Shown: positions 1 through 9,249, numbered from the stretch's first letter. The stretch: 64,000 nt of DNA from Marinomonas pontica (GCF_026191375.1 NZ_JAODTL010000050.1:1-64000); one strand, 5' to 3'. Made by a program: numbers and translations. Notes: generated by a model from the sequence alone, not told the origin.

Positions 1-752
1 ATGATGCCAGCCAAGCTGTTGGTGTACGCAACCGGCCACGGAGACAAACCGCGAATTTGACGTTCGATCAATTCTACAGACTGGGACCAATTTACATTGC
101 CTTCTTGCTTAGTAAGTTTCGCGGCGTAGCAAGTGACACTGTCGTCTTGTTGTTCTGTTACCAAGGTGCCTGCTTTGAATTTTTCGAGTGCGTCAATCAA
201 TGCACTGCCACCCAGAACAGCCAAGCGATCGTGCAGCGTGGCGGATGTGTCGCTGGGCTTGATGTCGCAATGCGCTTTGAGCAGCATATCGCCTGTGTCC
301 AAGCCCACATCCATTTGCATGATAGTAATGCCTGTTTCAATATCGCCGGCCATCAGAGCACGGTGAATAGGCGCCGCGCCACGCCAGCGTGGTAATAAAG
401 AAGCGTGCACGTTGATGCAGCCAAATTTGGGGGTATCCAGTACCACTTTCGGCAGAATAATCCCGTAAGCGGCCACGATCATAAGATCCGCATTGAGCGC
501 CGCCAGTTGTGCTTTGTCTTCGTCAAGCTTGAAATTGAGCGGCTGAAAAACAGGAATATCATTGGCAATGGCCCGTTGCTTAACTGGGCTCTGAACCAAT
601 TTTTGGCCGCGACCTGCTGGGCGATCTGGTTGCGTGTACACGCCGACGAGTTCATAGTGATTGTCCGCTTTAGCGTCTAAAAGCGCCTGTAGGCTGGCGG
701 CGGCAAATTCGGGGGTGCCTGCAAAAACAATACGAAGTGGTGAGGTTGGCAT
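1..752 (-). CDS. fmt: Methionyl-tRNA formyltransferase, C-terminus off the left edge
   Basis: Formylates initiator Met-tRNA with 10-formyl-THF in the cytoplasm. The reading frame is open from the ATG at 752 to the window edge, about 250 codons of the usual 310-320, so the C-terminal tRNA-binding domain is mostly missing from view. Visible signatures are the N-terminal [12 protein letters not shown] strand, the INVHAS active-site segment near residue 113-118 and the following [12 protein letters not shown] hallmark (about 118-129). It lies downstream of def in the same direction, the classic def-fmt pair, but a strong hairpin with a T-run stands between them. Identification is secure. Confidence 0.96.
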   Translation of the reverse strand, partial: MPTSPLRIVFAGTPEFAAASLQALLDAKADNHYELVGVYTQPDRPAGRGQKLVQSPVKQRAIANDIPVFQPLNFKLDEDKAQLAALNADLMIVAAYGIILPKVVLDTPKFGCINVHASLLPRWRGAAPIHRALMAGDIETGITIMQMDVGLDTGDMLLKAHCDIKPSDTSATLHDRLAVLGGSALIDALEKFKAGTLVTEQQDDSVTCYAAKLTKQEGNVNWSQSVELIERQIRGLSPWPVAYTNSLAGI

Positions 753-769
753 AGGGATTCCTTAACAAA

Positions 770-791
770 AAATCAGGCCAAAGCCTGATTT
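770..791 (-). terminator. Hairpin between def and fmt
   Basis: A 9-bp inverted repeat (AAATCAGGC / GCCTGATTT, loop CAAA) is followed on the minus strand by a T-run. It resembles an intrinsic terminator. It sits between two genes usually co-transcribed, so it would lower fmt transcription relative to def. Visible in sequence; function inferred. Confidence 0.65.
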
Positions 792-870
792 TATAAAACG
801 TTGTAATGATCTAAGGCAAAACCAGACGTATCGGTTTAGCCTTGTTTTTGTGCCAGCTTGTGGGCTTTTT

Positions 871-1350
871 CTAGTTTGCTTTGATGCGGTTGCGCTTCAA
901 TGGTGACAAATAATCGACCATAAGCTTGCCATCAAGATGGTCAACTTCGTGCTGAACACAAACTGCCATCAATTCGTCAACGTCCAACGCGAAGGGTTTA
1001 CCATGTCGGTCTAATGCTTTTACTCGCACTTTGGCGGCACGGTAAATGTGTTCGTAAAACCCCGGAACCGACAAGCAGCCTTCTTGGAATTCGTTTGGCT
1101 CGTCGTCCAACACTTCAAACTCTGGGTTAATGAACACAATGGGTTCGTTACGCTCTTCAGAGAAATCCATCACCACAAGACGGTAATGGTAATCCACTTG
1201 TGTGGCCGCCAACCCCAAGCCATTTTCGTCGTACATGGTGTCTAGCATGTCGTCGATTTGAGTTTGCAGTGCGTCAGTGAATTCAGTAATGGGCTTCGCA
1301 ACTTTGCGTAAGCGGTTGTCTGGGTATTCGAGTACAGTTAAAACAGCCAT
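871..1350 (-). CDS. def: Peptide deformylase, tail frameshifted
   Basis: Removes the N-formyl group from nascent proteins; Fe2+/Zn2+ enzyme. With the start at 1350 all three motifs are present: GLGLAATQV (about 44-52), EGCLS (about 90-94, metal Cys) and QHEVDH (about 133-138, metal His residues and catalytic Glu). I chose 1350 rather than 1380 because known Def proteins begin at [11 protein letters not shown] and GGAAAA-like purines precede this ATG. The frame stops after RIKAN, but one extra A in the AAA run near 875 would continue it as [13 protein letters not shown] to a stop at 836-838, the expected family tail. All catalytic parts are intact, so function should not depend on this. Confidence 0.93.
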   Translation of the reverse strand: MAVLTVLEYPDNRLRKVAKPITEFTDALQTQIDDMLDTMYDENGLGLAATQVDYHYRLVVMDFSEERNEPIVFINPEFEVLDDEPNEFQEGCLSVPGFYEHIYRAAKVRVKALDRHGKPFALDVDELMAVCVQHEVDHLDGKLMVDYLSPLKRNRIKAN

Positions 1351-1583
1351 GATCTTTTCCAACGATGTGTCTTTGTTCATGAGAGGAGACGCTCTCTCCT
1401 GCTCTTTATATTGACTCTATTGTAACGCAAGTCACGCTGTTGAGCAGTCTTCTCATGGCGGTTTTTTGGTCAATATGATTGAATAGACTTCATAGCCACA
1501 GACTATGCGTAGATGGCTTTGTGTTTTTTAGACTCGCTTGGGCAAGGAATGCCCGATAAATACCCACAAGGAAGCTGCTTATT

Positions 1584-2823
1584 ATGCCCACTGCTAATAC
1601 CACGGGGTTGTCGTCGACGGATTGGTTGTGCCTGAGTTTTTTGGAAGGCATTGGCCCATCACGACTATCCCGTCTTTGTACTTTACCTCGGTCAATTGAA
1701 CCAACCGCCGTCATTGAGCCTCAAGCATCATTCGGATAGCTTGTCTTTGTTTGATGATTCCACGTCAGCCGACACCATCACTTATGATTTGCTAATAGCG
1801 TTAAAATGGCCACCCATTACGGCTCGCCAAGCGATGGCGTATTTGTCGGATGGAAGCCTTACCAAGGAGCAAGAAACCAAGCGTGATGACACCTTAATGT
1901 GGTTAGCGGAGAGTCACCATCATCTTGTTCGCCAAGAAGACGACACTTACCCAGAGGCGCTGAAAGAGATCGGTGTTGCCCCTGCATTTTTGTATGTGAA
2001 AGGCCAGTGTGACGTATTGGCATTGCCAAAAATAGGCATCGTTGGCGCCCGAAAATGCACTCGTCATGGACGCGATGCCACGTTTCAATTTGCTGAGCAA
2101 TTGTCGTCACGGGGGATTTGTGTGGTGAGCGGTGGTGCCATGGGCGTAGATACGGCGGCTCACCAAGGCGCGTTGCACAGCGCAACAACACCAACCATTG
2201 CGGTCATGCGGAACTGGTTTGCAGCATGTCTATCCCAATCACTGATCGTGGATTATTTGAAGACATACTTGCCCAAGGCGGAGCCTTGATAAGTGAATAC
2301 CCACTCAACGACCAGCCCTCGCCCTCACCTCTTTCCGCCACGCAATAGAATCATCAGCGGGTTGAGTATGGGCGTATTGGTGGCGGAGGCATCGATCAAA
2401 AGCGGCTCCTTGATCAGCGCCAGTTATGCTATCCAGCAAAACCGAGAAGTCTTTGCCATGCCTGGGCGATTGACGGATCCTCAGTCGGAAGGCTGTCACC
2501 AATTACTCCGCCAAGGTGCGACTTTGGTGCGTCATGTAGACGATATTTTAGCGGAGTGTTCGCCTTCGTTAACGGCGTATGATCAAGACAAAATGCCTTC
2601 TGCTTCAGCGTCGTTGCATGCTTCCTATCATGCCTTGCCGGAGTCGTCCTCCAGTGACGCCAAAGCGCTGGCCATATTAATGGAGAAGGACGGAGCGCCG
2701 ATGGATTTTGATGCCTTGATTCGCCAAAGTAACCTGGATGCAGGCATCATGATGCAGGTGTTAATGGAGTTGGAATTGTCAGGCTGCGTGGAAAATCGAG
2801 AAGGCCTTTATAGTCGTATTTGA
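1584..2823 (+). pseudogene. dprA: DNA processing protein DprA, multiply frameshifted
   Basis: DprA/Smf loads RecA on incoming single-stranded DNA during natural transformation. Family sequence is spread over all three frames. MPTANTTGLSSTDW begins at the ATG at 1584 behind an AAGGAAG ribosome site. The frame changes somewhere between about 1650 and 1740. VGARKCTRHGRDATF and VVSGGAMGVDTAAHQGA (Rossmann-like core) run to about 2208. After an apparent extra C at 2209, GTGLQHVYPNH follows. After an extra T near 2243, FEDILAQGGALISEYPL follows. After an extra T at 2325, FPPRNRIISGLSMGVLVAEA runs to the stop at 2823. Four +1 changes are needed. Either a genuinely dead gene or a poorly sequenced stretch. 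It is divergent from def, as in other gammaproteobacteria. Confidence 0.85.
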
Positions 2824-2838
2824 CCGACCTTCTTGTAT

Positions 2839-3258
2839 TTATTCTATGCCGCTAAAGATGTCTTTTTTAAGCTGCTTGATATCGCGACGTTCTTTTTTGT
2901 TTGGCTTGTGGTCGGACATGATACGGCCACCAAAGGACTTGTTTTCGAGGGCGCGTTTTTCACGTTTTGCAATCGACTCAGGTGTTTCCTCGTAAAGCAA
3001 TTGCGCTTCGGGGGCGCCACGGCGCTGTTCGCTGATGGCTTTGATTTCGACGACTCTTTCATCCCAGCCGAGACGAATGCCAATTAAGGCGCCAATTTCC
3101 ACATTTCGGCTGGCTTTGCCTTTGCTGCCGTTGTAAGACACCTTGCCACCATCAATGGCGTCTTTACAAAGTGAACGAGTTTTATAAAAACGTGCGGCCC
3201 AAAGCCACTTATCTAAACGAACGGCTTGTGGTGCCGACTGCTTTTCTGGTTTACTCAT
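2839..3258 (-). CDS. hslR: Heat shock protein 15, ribosome-associated S4 protein
   Basis: Hsp15 binds free 50S subunits carrying a nascent chain and helps recycle stalled ribosomes. The 139-residue protein has an S4 RNA-binding domain from about residue 13 (VRLDKWLWAARFYKTRSL), with DGGKVSYNG and a WDERV segment, then a basic, charged C-terminal tail typical of the family. Length matches the family (about 130-140). It is convergent with dprA (15 bp apart) and divergent from cysQ with only about 45 bp between starts. Confidence 0.9.
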   Translation of the reverse strand: MSKPEKQSAPQAVRLDKWLWAARFYKTRSLCKDAIDGGKVSYNGSKGKASRNVEIGALIGIRLGWDERVVEIKAISEQRRGAPEAQLLYEETPESIAKREKRALENKSFGGRIMSDHKPNKKERRDIKQLKKDIFSGIE

Positions 3259-3302
3259 AAAGAATGCGTTGACCCTATTCTGTTGTCATATTTGAGGCTG
3301 TT

Positions 3303-4151
3303 ATGCAGGACGTTAGTAGACACCCAATTTTCCAAGCTCTTCACAAAATAATACACGATGCTGCCGACGCGATCATGGATATTTATCAACGCGCCGATTT
3401 GGGTATCGAGCAAAAAAAAGATGATAGTCCTGTTACGGCGGCTGACCTTGCGGCTCATAAGGTCATTCTAGCAGGTTTGCAAACACTTACACCTGACATT
3501 CCAGTGTTGTCTGAAGAAGGCGTGGTGGCGTTCGAAGAACGCTCTAAATGGCCCATGCTATGGATCGTCGATCCTCTGGATGGCACCAAAGAATTCATTA
3601 AGCGCAATGGTGAATTTAGCATCAACATCGCGTTAGTGGAAAACGGCGCGCCGATTCTTGGCGTGGTGTATTTGCCGACCACAACGGAAGGCTATTTTGG
3701 TGTCACCAAAGCATGGAAAGAGCTGCCTGTTGGCGCGGTAAAATGGCAAGGTGATGAATACGAAAGCATCAATGTTCGTGAACCGCGTGAACCCATTATT
3801 GCCATGACAAGCCGTAGCCACGGCCCTGCGCTTCCTGCGTCATTGAAAAACAAATTGAAACTGACGTACGAACAAGTTCGAGAACTCCCAAAAGGCAGCT
3901 CAATAAAAGGCTGCCGAATTGCCGAAGGGATTGCCGATTTGCATCTACGCCGCGGCCCGACCAGTGAATGGGACACCGCCGCTCAGCAAGCCATCATTGA
4001 AGCCGCTGGCGGAATGCTCGTTACTCCGGAGGGTAAACCGTTTCGTTATAACCAAAGAGAAACCCTACTCAACGGCCACTTCTTTGTATCGGGTGCTGAA
4101 CTTGCCCCGTTTGTAATGAATTGGTATTTAGAAAATGAGGAAGAAGAGTAA
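3303..4151 (+). CDS. cysQ: 3'(2'),5'-bisphosphate nucleotidase CysQ
   Basis: Hydrolyses 3'-phosphoadenosine 5'-phosphate to AMP and phosphate, clearing the by-product of PAPS use in sulfate assimilation. Inositol-monophosphatase fold. DDSPVTAADLAAH near residue 40, a Glu-Glu pair in LSEEG (about 67) and the metal-binding WIVDPLDGTKEF (about 82-93) are present; GPTSEWDTAA near the C-terminus completes the active site. 282 residues, slightly longer than E. coli CysQ. Usual pairing with a Nudix gene (nudE) is not seen here. Confidence 0.92.
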   Translation: MQDVSRHPIFQALHKIIHDAADAIMDIYQRADLGIEQKKDDSPVTAADLAAHKVILAGLQTLTPDIPVLSEEGVVAFEERSKWPMLWIVDPLDGTKEFIKRNGEFSINIALVENGAPILGVVYLPTTTEGYFGVTKAWKELPVGAVKWQGDEYESINVREPREPIIAMTSRSHGPALPASLKNKLKLTYEQVRELPKGSSIKGCRIAEGIADLHLRRGPTSEWDTAAQQAIIEAAGGMLVTPEGKPFRYNQRETLLNGHFFVSGAELAPFVMNWYLENEEEE

Positions 4152-4180
4152 CGCTTACTCTGCTTCCCAGACCATTTCCA

Positions 4181-4783
4181 TCAAGATGTATAAGTCAGCG
4201 GATGATTCACTCCGCTGTTAAGACGATGAATAATGCGCGCCTGCGCTCGCTTGATAAAATCCCTTTGCATCGGCTGAGTAAAAGATCGCGCGATGGCAAC
4301 CGTCCCTACCAGCGATACGACGGTTTCTTCCGCTAAGACTTCCGCCTCTTCACTGCCACGTTTTTTTAAAATCGTCGCCAGTCGTTCCACTAAGCTGTCA
4401 AAGCAAGCTTGGTAGGCTTGGCGTACTTTCTCTTCTTTATGCGCCGCATCCGTGACTAAGAACTCCAAAGGCGATGGATGATCTTTGTCGTTTTTAGTCC
4501 AGCTCAAATACCTCGCGACTAAGGCTTTTAAGTGTGTTTCTTTGTTCTCGGTTTGCTTGTCGTCCCGCGCCCAAAATGCATTCGATGTGGCGAATTGCAT
4601 CGCGGCTTCGTACAGGCTGCTTTTCCCCGAAAAGTGGGCATAGAAGGCGCCGTGGGTCATGTTGGCCTTCTTCATGATTTGAGTCAGCGTGACGCGATCA
4701 AAACCATGGGAGCAAAATAACTTGGCGGCCGCTTGCAAAATTCGCTGGCGAGTTTGTTCTTTGTGTTGTGGCGTATAGGGCAT
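4181..4783 (-). CDS. TetR/AcrR family transcriptional regulator
   Basis: A 200-residue TetR-type repressor. The N-terminal helix-turn-helix (RILQAAAKLFCSHGFDRVTL through MTHGAFYAHFSGK, about residues 13-60) is canonical; the ligand-binding C-terminal domain is less conserved. It is divergent from the ketoacyl synthase at 4906, with 122 bp between starts containing a quasi-palindrome. Regulation of that gene, and of itself, is the natural inference. The ligand is unknown, possibly an acyl compound given the neighbour. Confidence 0.88.
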   Translation of the reverse strand: MPYTPQHKEQTRQRILQAAAKLFCSHGFDRVTLTQIMKKANMTHGAFYAHFSGKSSLYEAAMQFATSNAFWARDDKQTENKETHLKALVARYLSWTKNDKDHPSPLEFLVTDAAHKEEKVRQAYQACFDSLVERLATILKKRGSEEAEVLAEETVVSLVGTVAIARSFTQPMQRDFIKRAQARIIHRLNSGVNHPLTYTS

Positions 4784-4810
4784 AACGAAGCTCCTGAACG
4801 GATAGTAAAC

Positions 4811-4824
4811 CCATTGTACAAGGG
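4811..4824. promoter_or_regulatory. Candidate TetR operator
   Basis: A quasi-palindrome centred on TTGTACAA (4814-4821), with flanking CC and GG also symmetric. It lies 28 bp upstream of the tetR start, in the divergent intergenic region with the FabF-type gene. Symmetry is visible; the role is inferred from position. Confidence 0.4.
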
Positions 4825-4905
4825 TGTTTAAATATTATCTTGATCATATAAAGACTCACTCTAGCATGGCTCTTTTCTTTCTGCTGAAATTAAAGAGGAT
4901 GAACC

Positions 4906-6174
4906 ATGTCGCTTAAAGAACGTATTGTGATAACAGGAATGGGCATTGTCTCGCCATTGGGCGTAGGTGTCGCATCGGTTTGGGACCGTTTGATTCGCGG
5001 TGAATCCGGTGTTCGTGCCCTACCAATGGAAATGACTGAAGGGCTTTCAACCCATATTGCCGGTCAAGTCCCCAGCCATCACGAGCAAGACAACGGTTTA
5101 GATGAATCGGACTATCTGTCCCCTAAAGATCGTAAACGTGTAGATCTGTTTACCTTATTTGCTTTGGCTGCCGCCGAAGAAGCGTTAACCCAAGCCAATT
5201 GGCGACCTACAACGGCGGAAGACCAAGAAGCCACTGCCACCATCATTGCAACAGGCATTGGTGGCTTGCCGACCATCACGCATGCGCACTCTATTTTGAA
5301 GGAGCAAGGCGCTCGACGTTTGTCGCCTTTCACGGTTCCTGCGTTTCTTGCCAATCTAGCAGCGGGTAACGTTTCGATTAAATACGGTTTTAAAGGGCCG
5401 ATTGGCACACCAGTAACCGCGTGTGCAGCGGGTGTACAAGCGATTGGTGACGCAATGCGTCTGCTGCGTACGGGAGAAGCGAAAGTGGCTCTAGCGGGCG
5501 GTACCGAAGCCTGTATCGATCCCTTGTCTTTGGCGGGCTTTGGTGCTTTGAAGGCATTGTCTACACGCAATGATGACCCAGCAAAAGCGTCTCGTCCTTT
5601 TGATAAAGACCGTGAAGGTTTTGTCATGGGCGAAGGCGCTGGCTTGGTCGTACTAGAAACCCTTGAACATGCGCTAGCACGAGGCGCGACACCATTGGCG
5701 GAAATAGTGGGTTACGGCACCAGTGCGGATGCTTACCATCTGACATCGGGGCCAGAAAGTGGCGAAGGTGCGGCTCGCGCTATGCAAACGGCGCTCAACA
5801 TGGCAGGTATTTCGGCTGATCAGATTGGCTATGTGAATGCTCATGCGACATCGACGCCTGTTGGGGATCGTGGGGAGATTAATGCCCTACGCCGTGTGTT
5901 TGGTGAAAAAGTCACAGACGTAGCAATCTCTTCGACGAAATCGGCGACGGGTCATTTGCTTGGTGCGGCCGGTGGCGTGGAAACCATTTTCAGTGCTCAG
6001 GCGCTAATGTCAGGTATCTTGCCTCCGACGCTCAACCTTGAAAATCCAGAAGACACCATGGCCGATTTGGATCTTATCCCATTGGTTTCACGTGAAAAAA
6101 GAGTCGAGTACGTGCTGTGTAATGGCTTTGGTTTTGGCGGTGTAAACGCAGCGATTATCTTGAAGCGTTATTAA
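4906..6174 (+). CDS. Beta-ketoacyl-ACP synthase II (FabF family)
   Basis: Condenses malonyl-ACP with acyl-ACP in fatty acid chain elongation. The thiolase fold carries the full Cys-His-His triad: C173 in TPVTACAAGVQA, H313 in VNAHATSTPVGD and H350 in STKSATGHLLGAAG. 422 residues, normal for FabF. A GAGGATG site precedes the ATG. It stands alone, not in the fabH-fabD-fabG-acpP-fabF cluster, and is divergent from a TetR regulator. It is therefore probably an auxiliary, conditionally expressed synthase rather than the housekeeping copy. A bidirectional terminator follows. Confidence 0.88.
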   Translation: MSLKERIVITGMGIVSPLGVGVASVWDRLIRGESGVRALPMEMTEGLSTHIAGQVPSHHEQDNGLDESDYLSPKDRKRVDLFTLFALAAAEEALTQANWRPTTAEDQEATATIIATGIGGLPTITHAHSILKEQGARRLSPFTVPAFLANLAAGNVSIKYGFKGPIGTPVTACAAGVQAIGDAMRLLRTGEAKVALAGGTEACIDPLSLAGFGALKALSTRNDDPAKASRPFDKDREGFVMGEGAGLVVLETLEHALARGATPLAEIVGYGTSADAYHLTSGPESGEGAARAMQTALNMAGISADQIGYVNAHATSTPVGDRGEINALRRVFGEKVTDVAISSTKSATGHLLGAAGGVETIFSAQALMSGILPPTLNLENPEDTMADLDLIPLVSREKRVEYVLCNGFGFGGVNAAIILKRY

Positions 6175-6205
6175 CCTACGTAAACCACCGAGCAAACTGA
6201 AATAA

Positions 6206-6238
6206 AAAAGGCGACTCCATTGGAATGAGTCGCCTTTT
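6206..6238. terminator. Bidirectional terminator
   Basis: A 12-bp perfect stem (AAAAGGCGACTC / GAGTCGCCTTTT) with A/T tracts on both sides. It lies between the convergent fabF-type gene and dctM and can end transcription from either side. Confidence 0.9.
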
Positions 6239-6266
6239 ATTATCGCTGCTTTTTTCTGTATTGCTG

Positions 6267-7589
6267 TTAGCCATCCATTAGTTGGTTAGGTAACCAAGTA
6301 ACAAGCTCTGGGAACATCATCACGATGACAAGAACCAAGAGTTTTAACAGCACAAATGGTGTAATGGATTTGTAGATATCCAACATGGTGATGCCCGGAG
6401 GCGCGATGCCTTTTAGGTAGAATAAGGCAAAACCATAAGGCGGCGTTTGTACGGCGATCTCAATGTTAAGAATCATTAAGATACCAAACCAAATCGGATC
6501 ATAGCCAAGCGACACAGCAATCGGTGTGAAGATAGGCGCACACATTAGGACGATGATAAATTCATCGATAATGAAGCCCAGCAATAACATGATCAATTGG
6601 AACAACATGATGACGACAATCGGTGGTAAACCCAAATCTTGGGTGAAACCAGCGACCATGTTTTGCACGCCCATCAGCAAATGGAAGTTACTGAACACGG
6701 ACGCACCAACGATAATCCACATGGCCACACTGACCAGCAATGCGGCTTGCATTCCCGCTTTTTGTACCATGCGTGGTTTGAAGCGTTTAAAGAAAATCGC
6801 CAGAACAATCGCGCCAACCACACCGATAGCACCGGATTCTGTTGGTGTCGCAATGCCCATGATAATACTGCCAAGTACCGCAACGATCAGCAGCAGAGAT
6901 AATATGCCATCACGCGCGGTGAGGAACTTCTCTTTTGGTGTTGGCTGTACTTCAGGCACCACATCCATCGGCGCACGCTTAGGGTTCAATTTACATGAAA
7001 TTACCACATAAGCGATCAGCAAAATGATGGTGATCAGCGCTGGAATCAAGGCACCGATAAACATGCGCCCTACTGAGTTTTGTGTAGACGATGCAAACAT
7101 GATCATTGGAATGCTAGGTGGAATCAAAATACCCAAGCCACCGCCGGCCATAATAACGCCAAGTGCGAGGCGTTTATCGTAACCACGCTCCAACATGGGA
7201 CGCAGTGCGATACTGCCCGATGTCATGATACCCGCACCGATGATGCCGACCATGGCGCCGATCATAGAACACACCACGATGACGCTAATCGCCAATGAAC
7301 CGCGCACACGGCCAATCAACATTTGGCTGGCGTTAAACATGGCATCGCCAATGCCGGAACGAGTCAGTAATTGCCCCATGTAAATATACAAAGGTATGGC
7401 TAGCAGGATGAAACTAAAATGTGTCGACTCAAGCGTAGTGGGAATAACGTTAAAAAGCGCATCGCCCCAAGTCATGTAACCTATGCCCATGGCAATACCG
7501 CCAAGCGCCAAACCAACAGGCGCACCTAAGGCAAACGACGCGATGATGCAGGCAAAGAGAATGCCTGTTAATAATTCAATGCTAATCAT
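6267..7589 (-). CDS. dctM: TRAP transporter large permease (DctM)
   Basis: Large membrane subunit of a tripartite ATP-independent periplasmic transporter that uses the sodium gradient to import an organic acid. 440 residues, strongly hydrophobic, about 12 membrane segments. Typical DctM stretches include GIIGAGIMTSGSIALRPML, GGGLGILIPPSIPMIMFA and the C-terminal IEIAVQTPPYGFALFYLKG. Its ATG overlaps the dctQ stop by 4 bases, indicating translational coupling. The substrate cannot be read from this subunit. Confidence 0.94.
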   Translation of the reverse strand: MISIELLTGILFACIIASFALGAPVGLALGGIAMGIGYMTWGDALFNVIPTTLESTHFSFILLAIPLYIYMGQLLTRSGIGDAMFNASQMLIGRVRGSLAISVIVVCSMIGAMVGIIGAGIMTSGSIALRPMLERGYDKRLALGVIMAGGGLGILIPPSIPMIMFASSTQNSVGRMFIGALIPALITIILLIAYVVISCKLNPKRAPMDVVPEVQPTPKEKFLTARDGILSLLLIVAVLGSIIMGIATPTESGAIGVVGAIVLAIFFKRFKPRMVQKAGMQAALLVSVAMWIIVGASVFSNFHLLMGVQNMVAGFTQDLGLPPIVVIMLFQLIMLLLGFIIDEFIIVLMCAPIFTPIAVSLGYDPIWFGILMILNIEIAVQTPPYGFALFYLKGIAPPGITMLDIYKSITPFVLLKLLVLVIVMMFPELVTWLPNQLMDG

Positions 7590-8140
7590 TGTGCGCTTTC
7601 CTCTTGTTCGGACGGTGCTTTTGGCAACAAAGGTTTGCCAGTAATGGCTTGGTGTAAGGAATCAATCCAATCGCTGGAAAGCTGTAAAATAAGCAGCACA
7701 CTGGCAATGGCCATCATTAACCAATAATGATGCATGTGCGGAGCCCATTCACTTTGACGTCGATAGTTAAACTGGAGCGCTTCTTCAAACTTACCTATGC
7801 TCATTTTGCAAACGATCACCATGAAGAACATGGCAAGGGCGAATGAAAATAGGTTAAATATGCTTTTCGTCCGAGCTGAAACTTTGTTGTAAAGGATATC
7901 CACATTGATGTGAGCGCGTTGCTGTTGAGCATAAGCACCGCCTAATGCCGCAATATAGCCAAAGATAAATAAAGAGGTGTCGTAGGCCCAAATAGTCGGA
8001 CTGTCTAAGAGGTAACGAGAGAAAACCTCGAACGCAACGACAAAGGCTAATACTGGCATAAGATAGGAAACGGAATTCCCAATGAAAGCCACCAACGCGT
8101 GGACTCCAAGACAATAGCGCCTAATCGCAGTCATTATCAT
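7586..8140 (-). CDS. dctQ: TRAP transporter small permease (DctQ)
   Basis: Four-helix small membrane subunit that pairs with DctM. 184 residues with hydrophobic segments near 15-40, 48-70, 90-115 and 135-160; the segment PTIWAYDTSLFIFGYIAALGG is typical of DctQ. Co-transcribed with dctM (4-base overlap). An in-frame ATG two codons downstream is an alternative start. A hairpin separates it from dctP upstream. Confidence 0.92.
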   Translation of the reverse strand: MIMTAIRRYCLGVHALVAFIGNSVSYLMPVLAFVVAFEVFSRYLLDSPTIWAYDTSLFIFGYIAALGGAYAQQQRAHINVDILYNKVSARTKSIFNLFSFALAMFFMVIVCKMSIGKFEEALQFNYRRQSEWAPHMHHYWLMMAIASVLLILQLSSDWIDSLHQAITGKPLLPKAPSEQEESAQ

Positions 8141-8174
8141 TGTTTTGTACCTGTCAGGATGAATCGGAAAAAGT

Positions 8175-8203
8175 AAAACGGCCTTCTTAATGAAGGCCGT
8201 TTT
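8175..8203 (-). terminator. Intra-operon hairpin between dctP and dctQM
   Basis: A 12-bp perfect stem (AAAACGGCCTTC / GAAGGCCGTTTT, 5-nt loop) directly after the dctP stop. In transporters of this kind such hairpins stabilise or partly terminate the transcript, so the binding protein is made in excess over the permeases. The hairpin is visible; the effect is inferred. Confidence 0.75.
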
Positions 8204-8220
8204 AGTTATTGCTGAGTCAA

Positions 8221-9249
8221 TTATTTCTGTTCTTTGCGTAGAACGTCAATCAACTCTTTGCTGTATTTGTCTGCAGCGGCGTACTCATCCCAAAGTTTAG
8301 AACCCGCGTCTTTCCATGCGGCTTTGTCGGCAGCACTTGGCTCAGGGCTCCACTGAAGACCTTTTGCTTCCATGTCCGCAACGGCTTCAGATTCCCAAAG
8401 TTTAGACTTGGTCATTTGCTCTTGTGCGTGAACCGTTGTTGCGGCTTTTACAATCGCTTGTAGGTCAGCTGGTAGTTTGTTCCAAGCGCTTTGGTTCACG
8501 ATAATAGGTAACACTTGTGCGCCAGCTAGTGGAAGTGGGTACATGTATTTCGCTACTTCAACGTGGTTGCCGTCGCGGTGATCGATCATGTTAGATCCGA
8601 TAGAACCGTCGATTACACCAGTAGATAAAGACGTGTAAATTTCAGACCAAGCAAGTGACACCGGAGAAGCGCCTAGGTTGCGAAGGAACTTACCGTATGC
8701 GCCTGGTGCACGAATTTTCAAACCTTGGAAATCAGCAACAGAGTTGATTGGCTCTTTAGTGATAACGTAAACCGCTGGCTGAATGTAAGGGTCAAGCCAA
8801 ACTAGACCTTGTTCGCCGTACGCTTTTTTAAGGATTGGCGCCCAGCCTTTTTGTTGGAACAAGGTTGTCAGTTCACCAACGTCGCTTGTGCCACCTGGTA
8901 GACCGATCTCAACCAAGCCTGCTGGCAGTTCGCCTGCGTTCAAAGATTGGAAAGTCGCACCCATGGTGATTAGGCCTGTTTTCACGGCACCAAAAATACC
9001 AGAAGAACCCACACCTTCACCATCGTACAATACTTGTACTTTGATGCGGCCGTCAGACATAGTCTCAATGTTTTTTGCCAAATCTTCGTACACAGCACCG
9101 AAGGCAGAGCCACGGCTGTATAGGTTGGCAAAGCGCCAGTTATAGTCAGCGGCCTGAGCGGCGGAAGAAGCCATTACGCCAAGACCTAAAGTGACTGCTA
9201 GAGAACTCGCCACCAATCGTTTTTTTACTTTTAGTATCGTATTAATCAT
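8221..9249 (-). CDS. dctP: TRAP transporter substrate-binding protein (DctP)
   Basis: Periplasmic solute receptor delivering substrate to DctQM. I place the start at 9249 (MINTILKVKKR) because a GAGG site lies just upstream and a standard signal peptide follows, with AAQA-A cleavage near residue 33. The longer frame to 9288 lacks such a site. KIRAPGAYGKFLR, around residue 165, carries the Arg that usually pairs with the substrate carboxylate; SEIYTSLSTGVIDG is the conserved lobe-two motif. 342 residues. Probably binds a small carboxylate or 2-oxo acid; not more precise from sequence. Confidence 0.92.
   Translation of the reverse strand: MINTILKVKKRLVASSLAVTLGLGVMASSAAQAADYNWRFANLYSRGSAFGAVYEDLAKNIETMSDGRIKVQVLYDGEGVGSSGIFGAVKTGLITMGATFQSLNAGELPAGLVEIGLPGGTSDVGELTTLFQQKGWAPILKKAYGEQGLVWLDPYIQPAVYVITKEPINSVADFQGLKIRAPGAYGKFLRNLGASPVSLAWSEIYTSLSTGVIDGSIGSNMIDHRDGNHVEVAKYMYPLPLAGAQVLPIIVNQSAWNKLPADLQAIVKAATTVHAQEQMTKSKLWESEAVADMEAKGLQWSPEPSAADKAAWKDAGSKLWDEYAAADKYSKELIDVLRKEQK

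Noticed and set aside
5112-5627. 171-codon minus-strand frame inside the fabF-type gene
   Set aside because: Lies wholly within a strongly conserved enzyme gene; its composition is that of a shadow frame.
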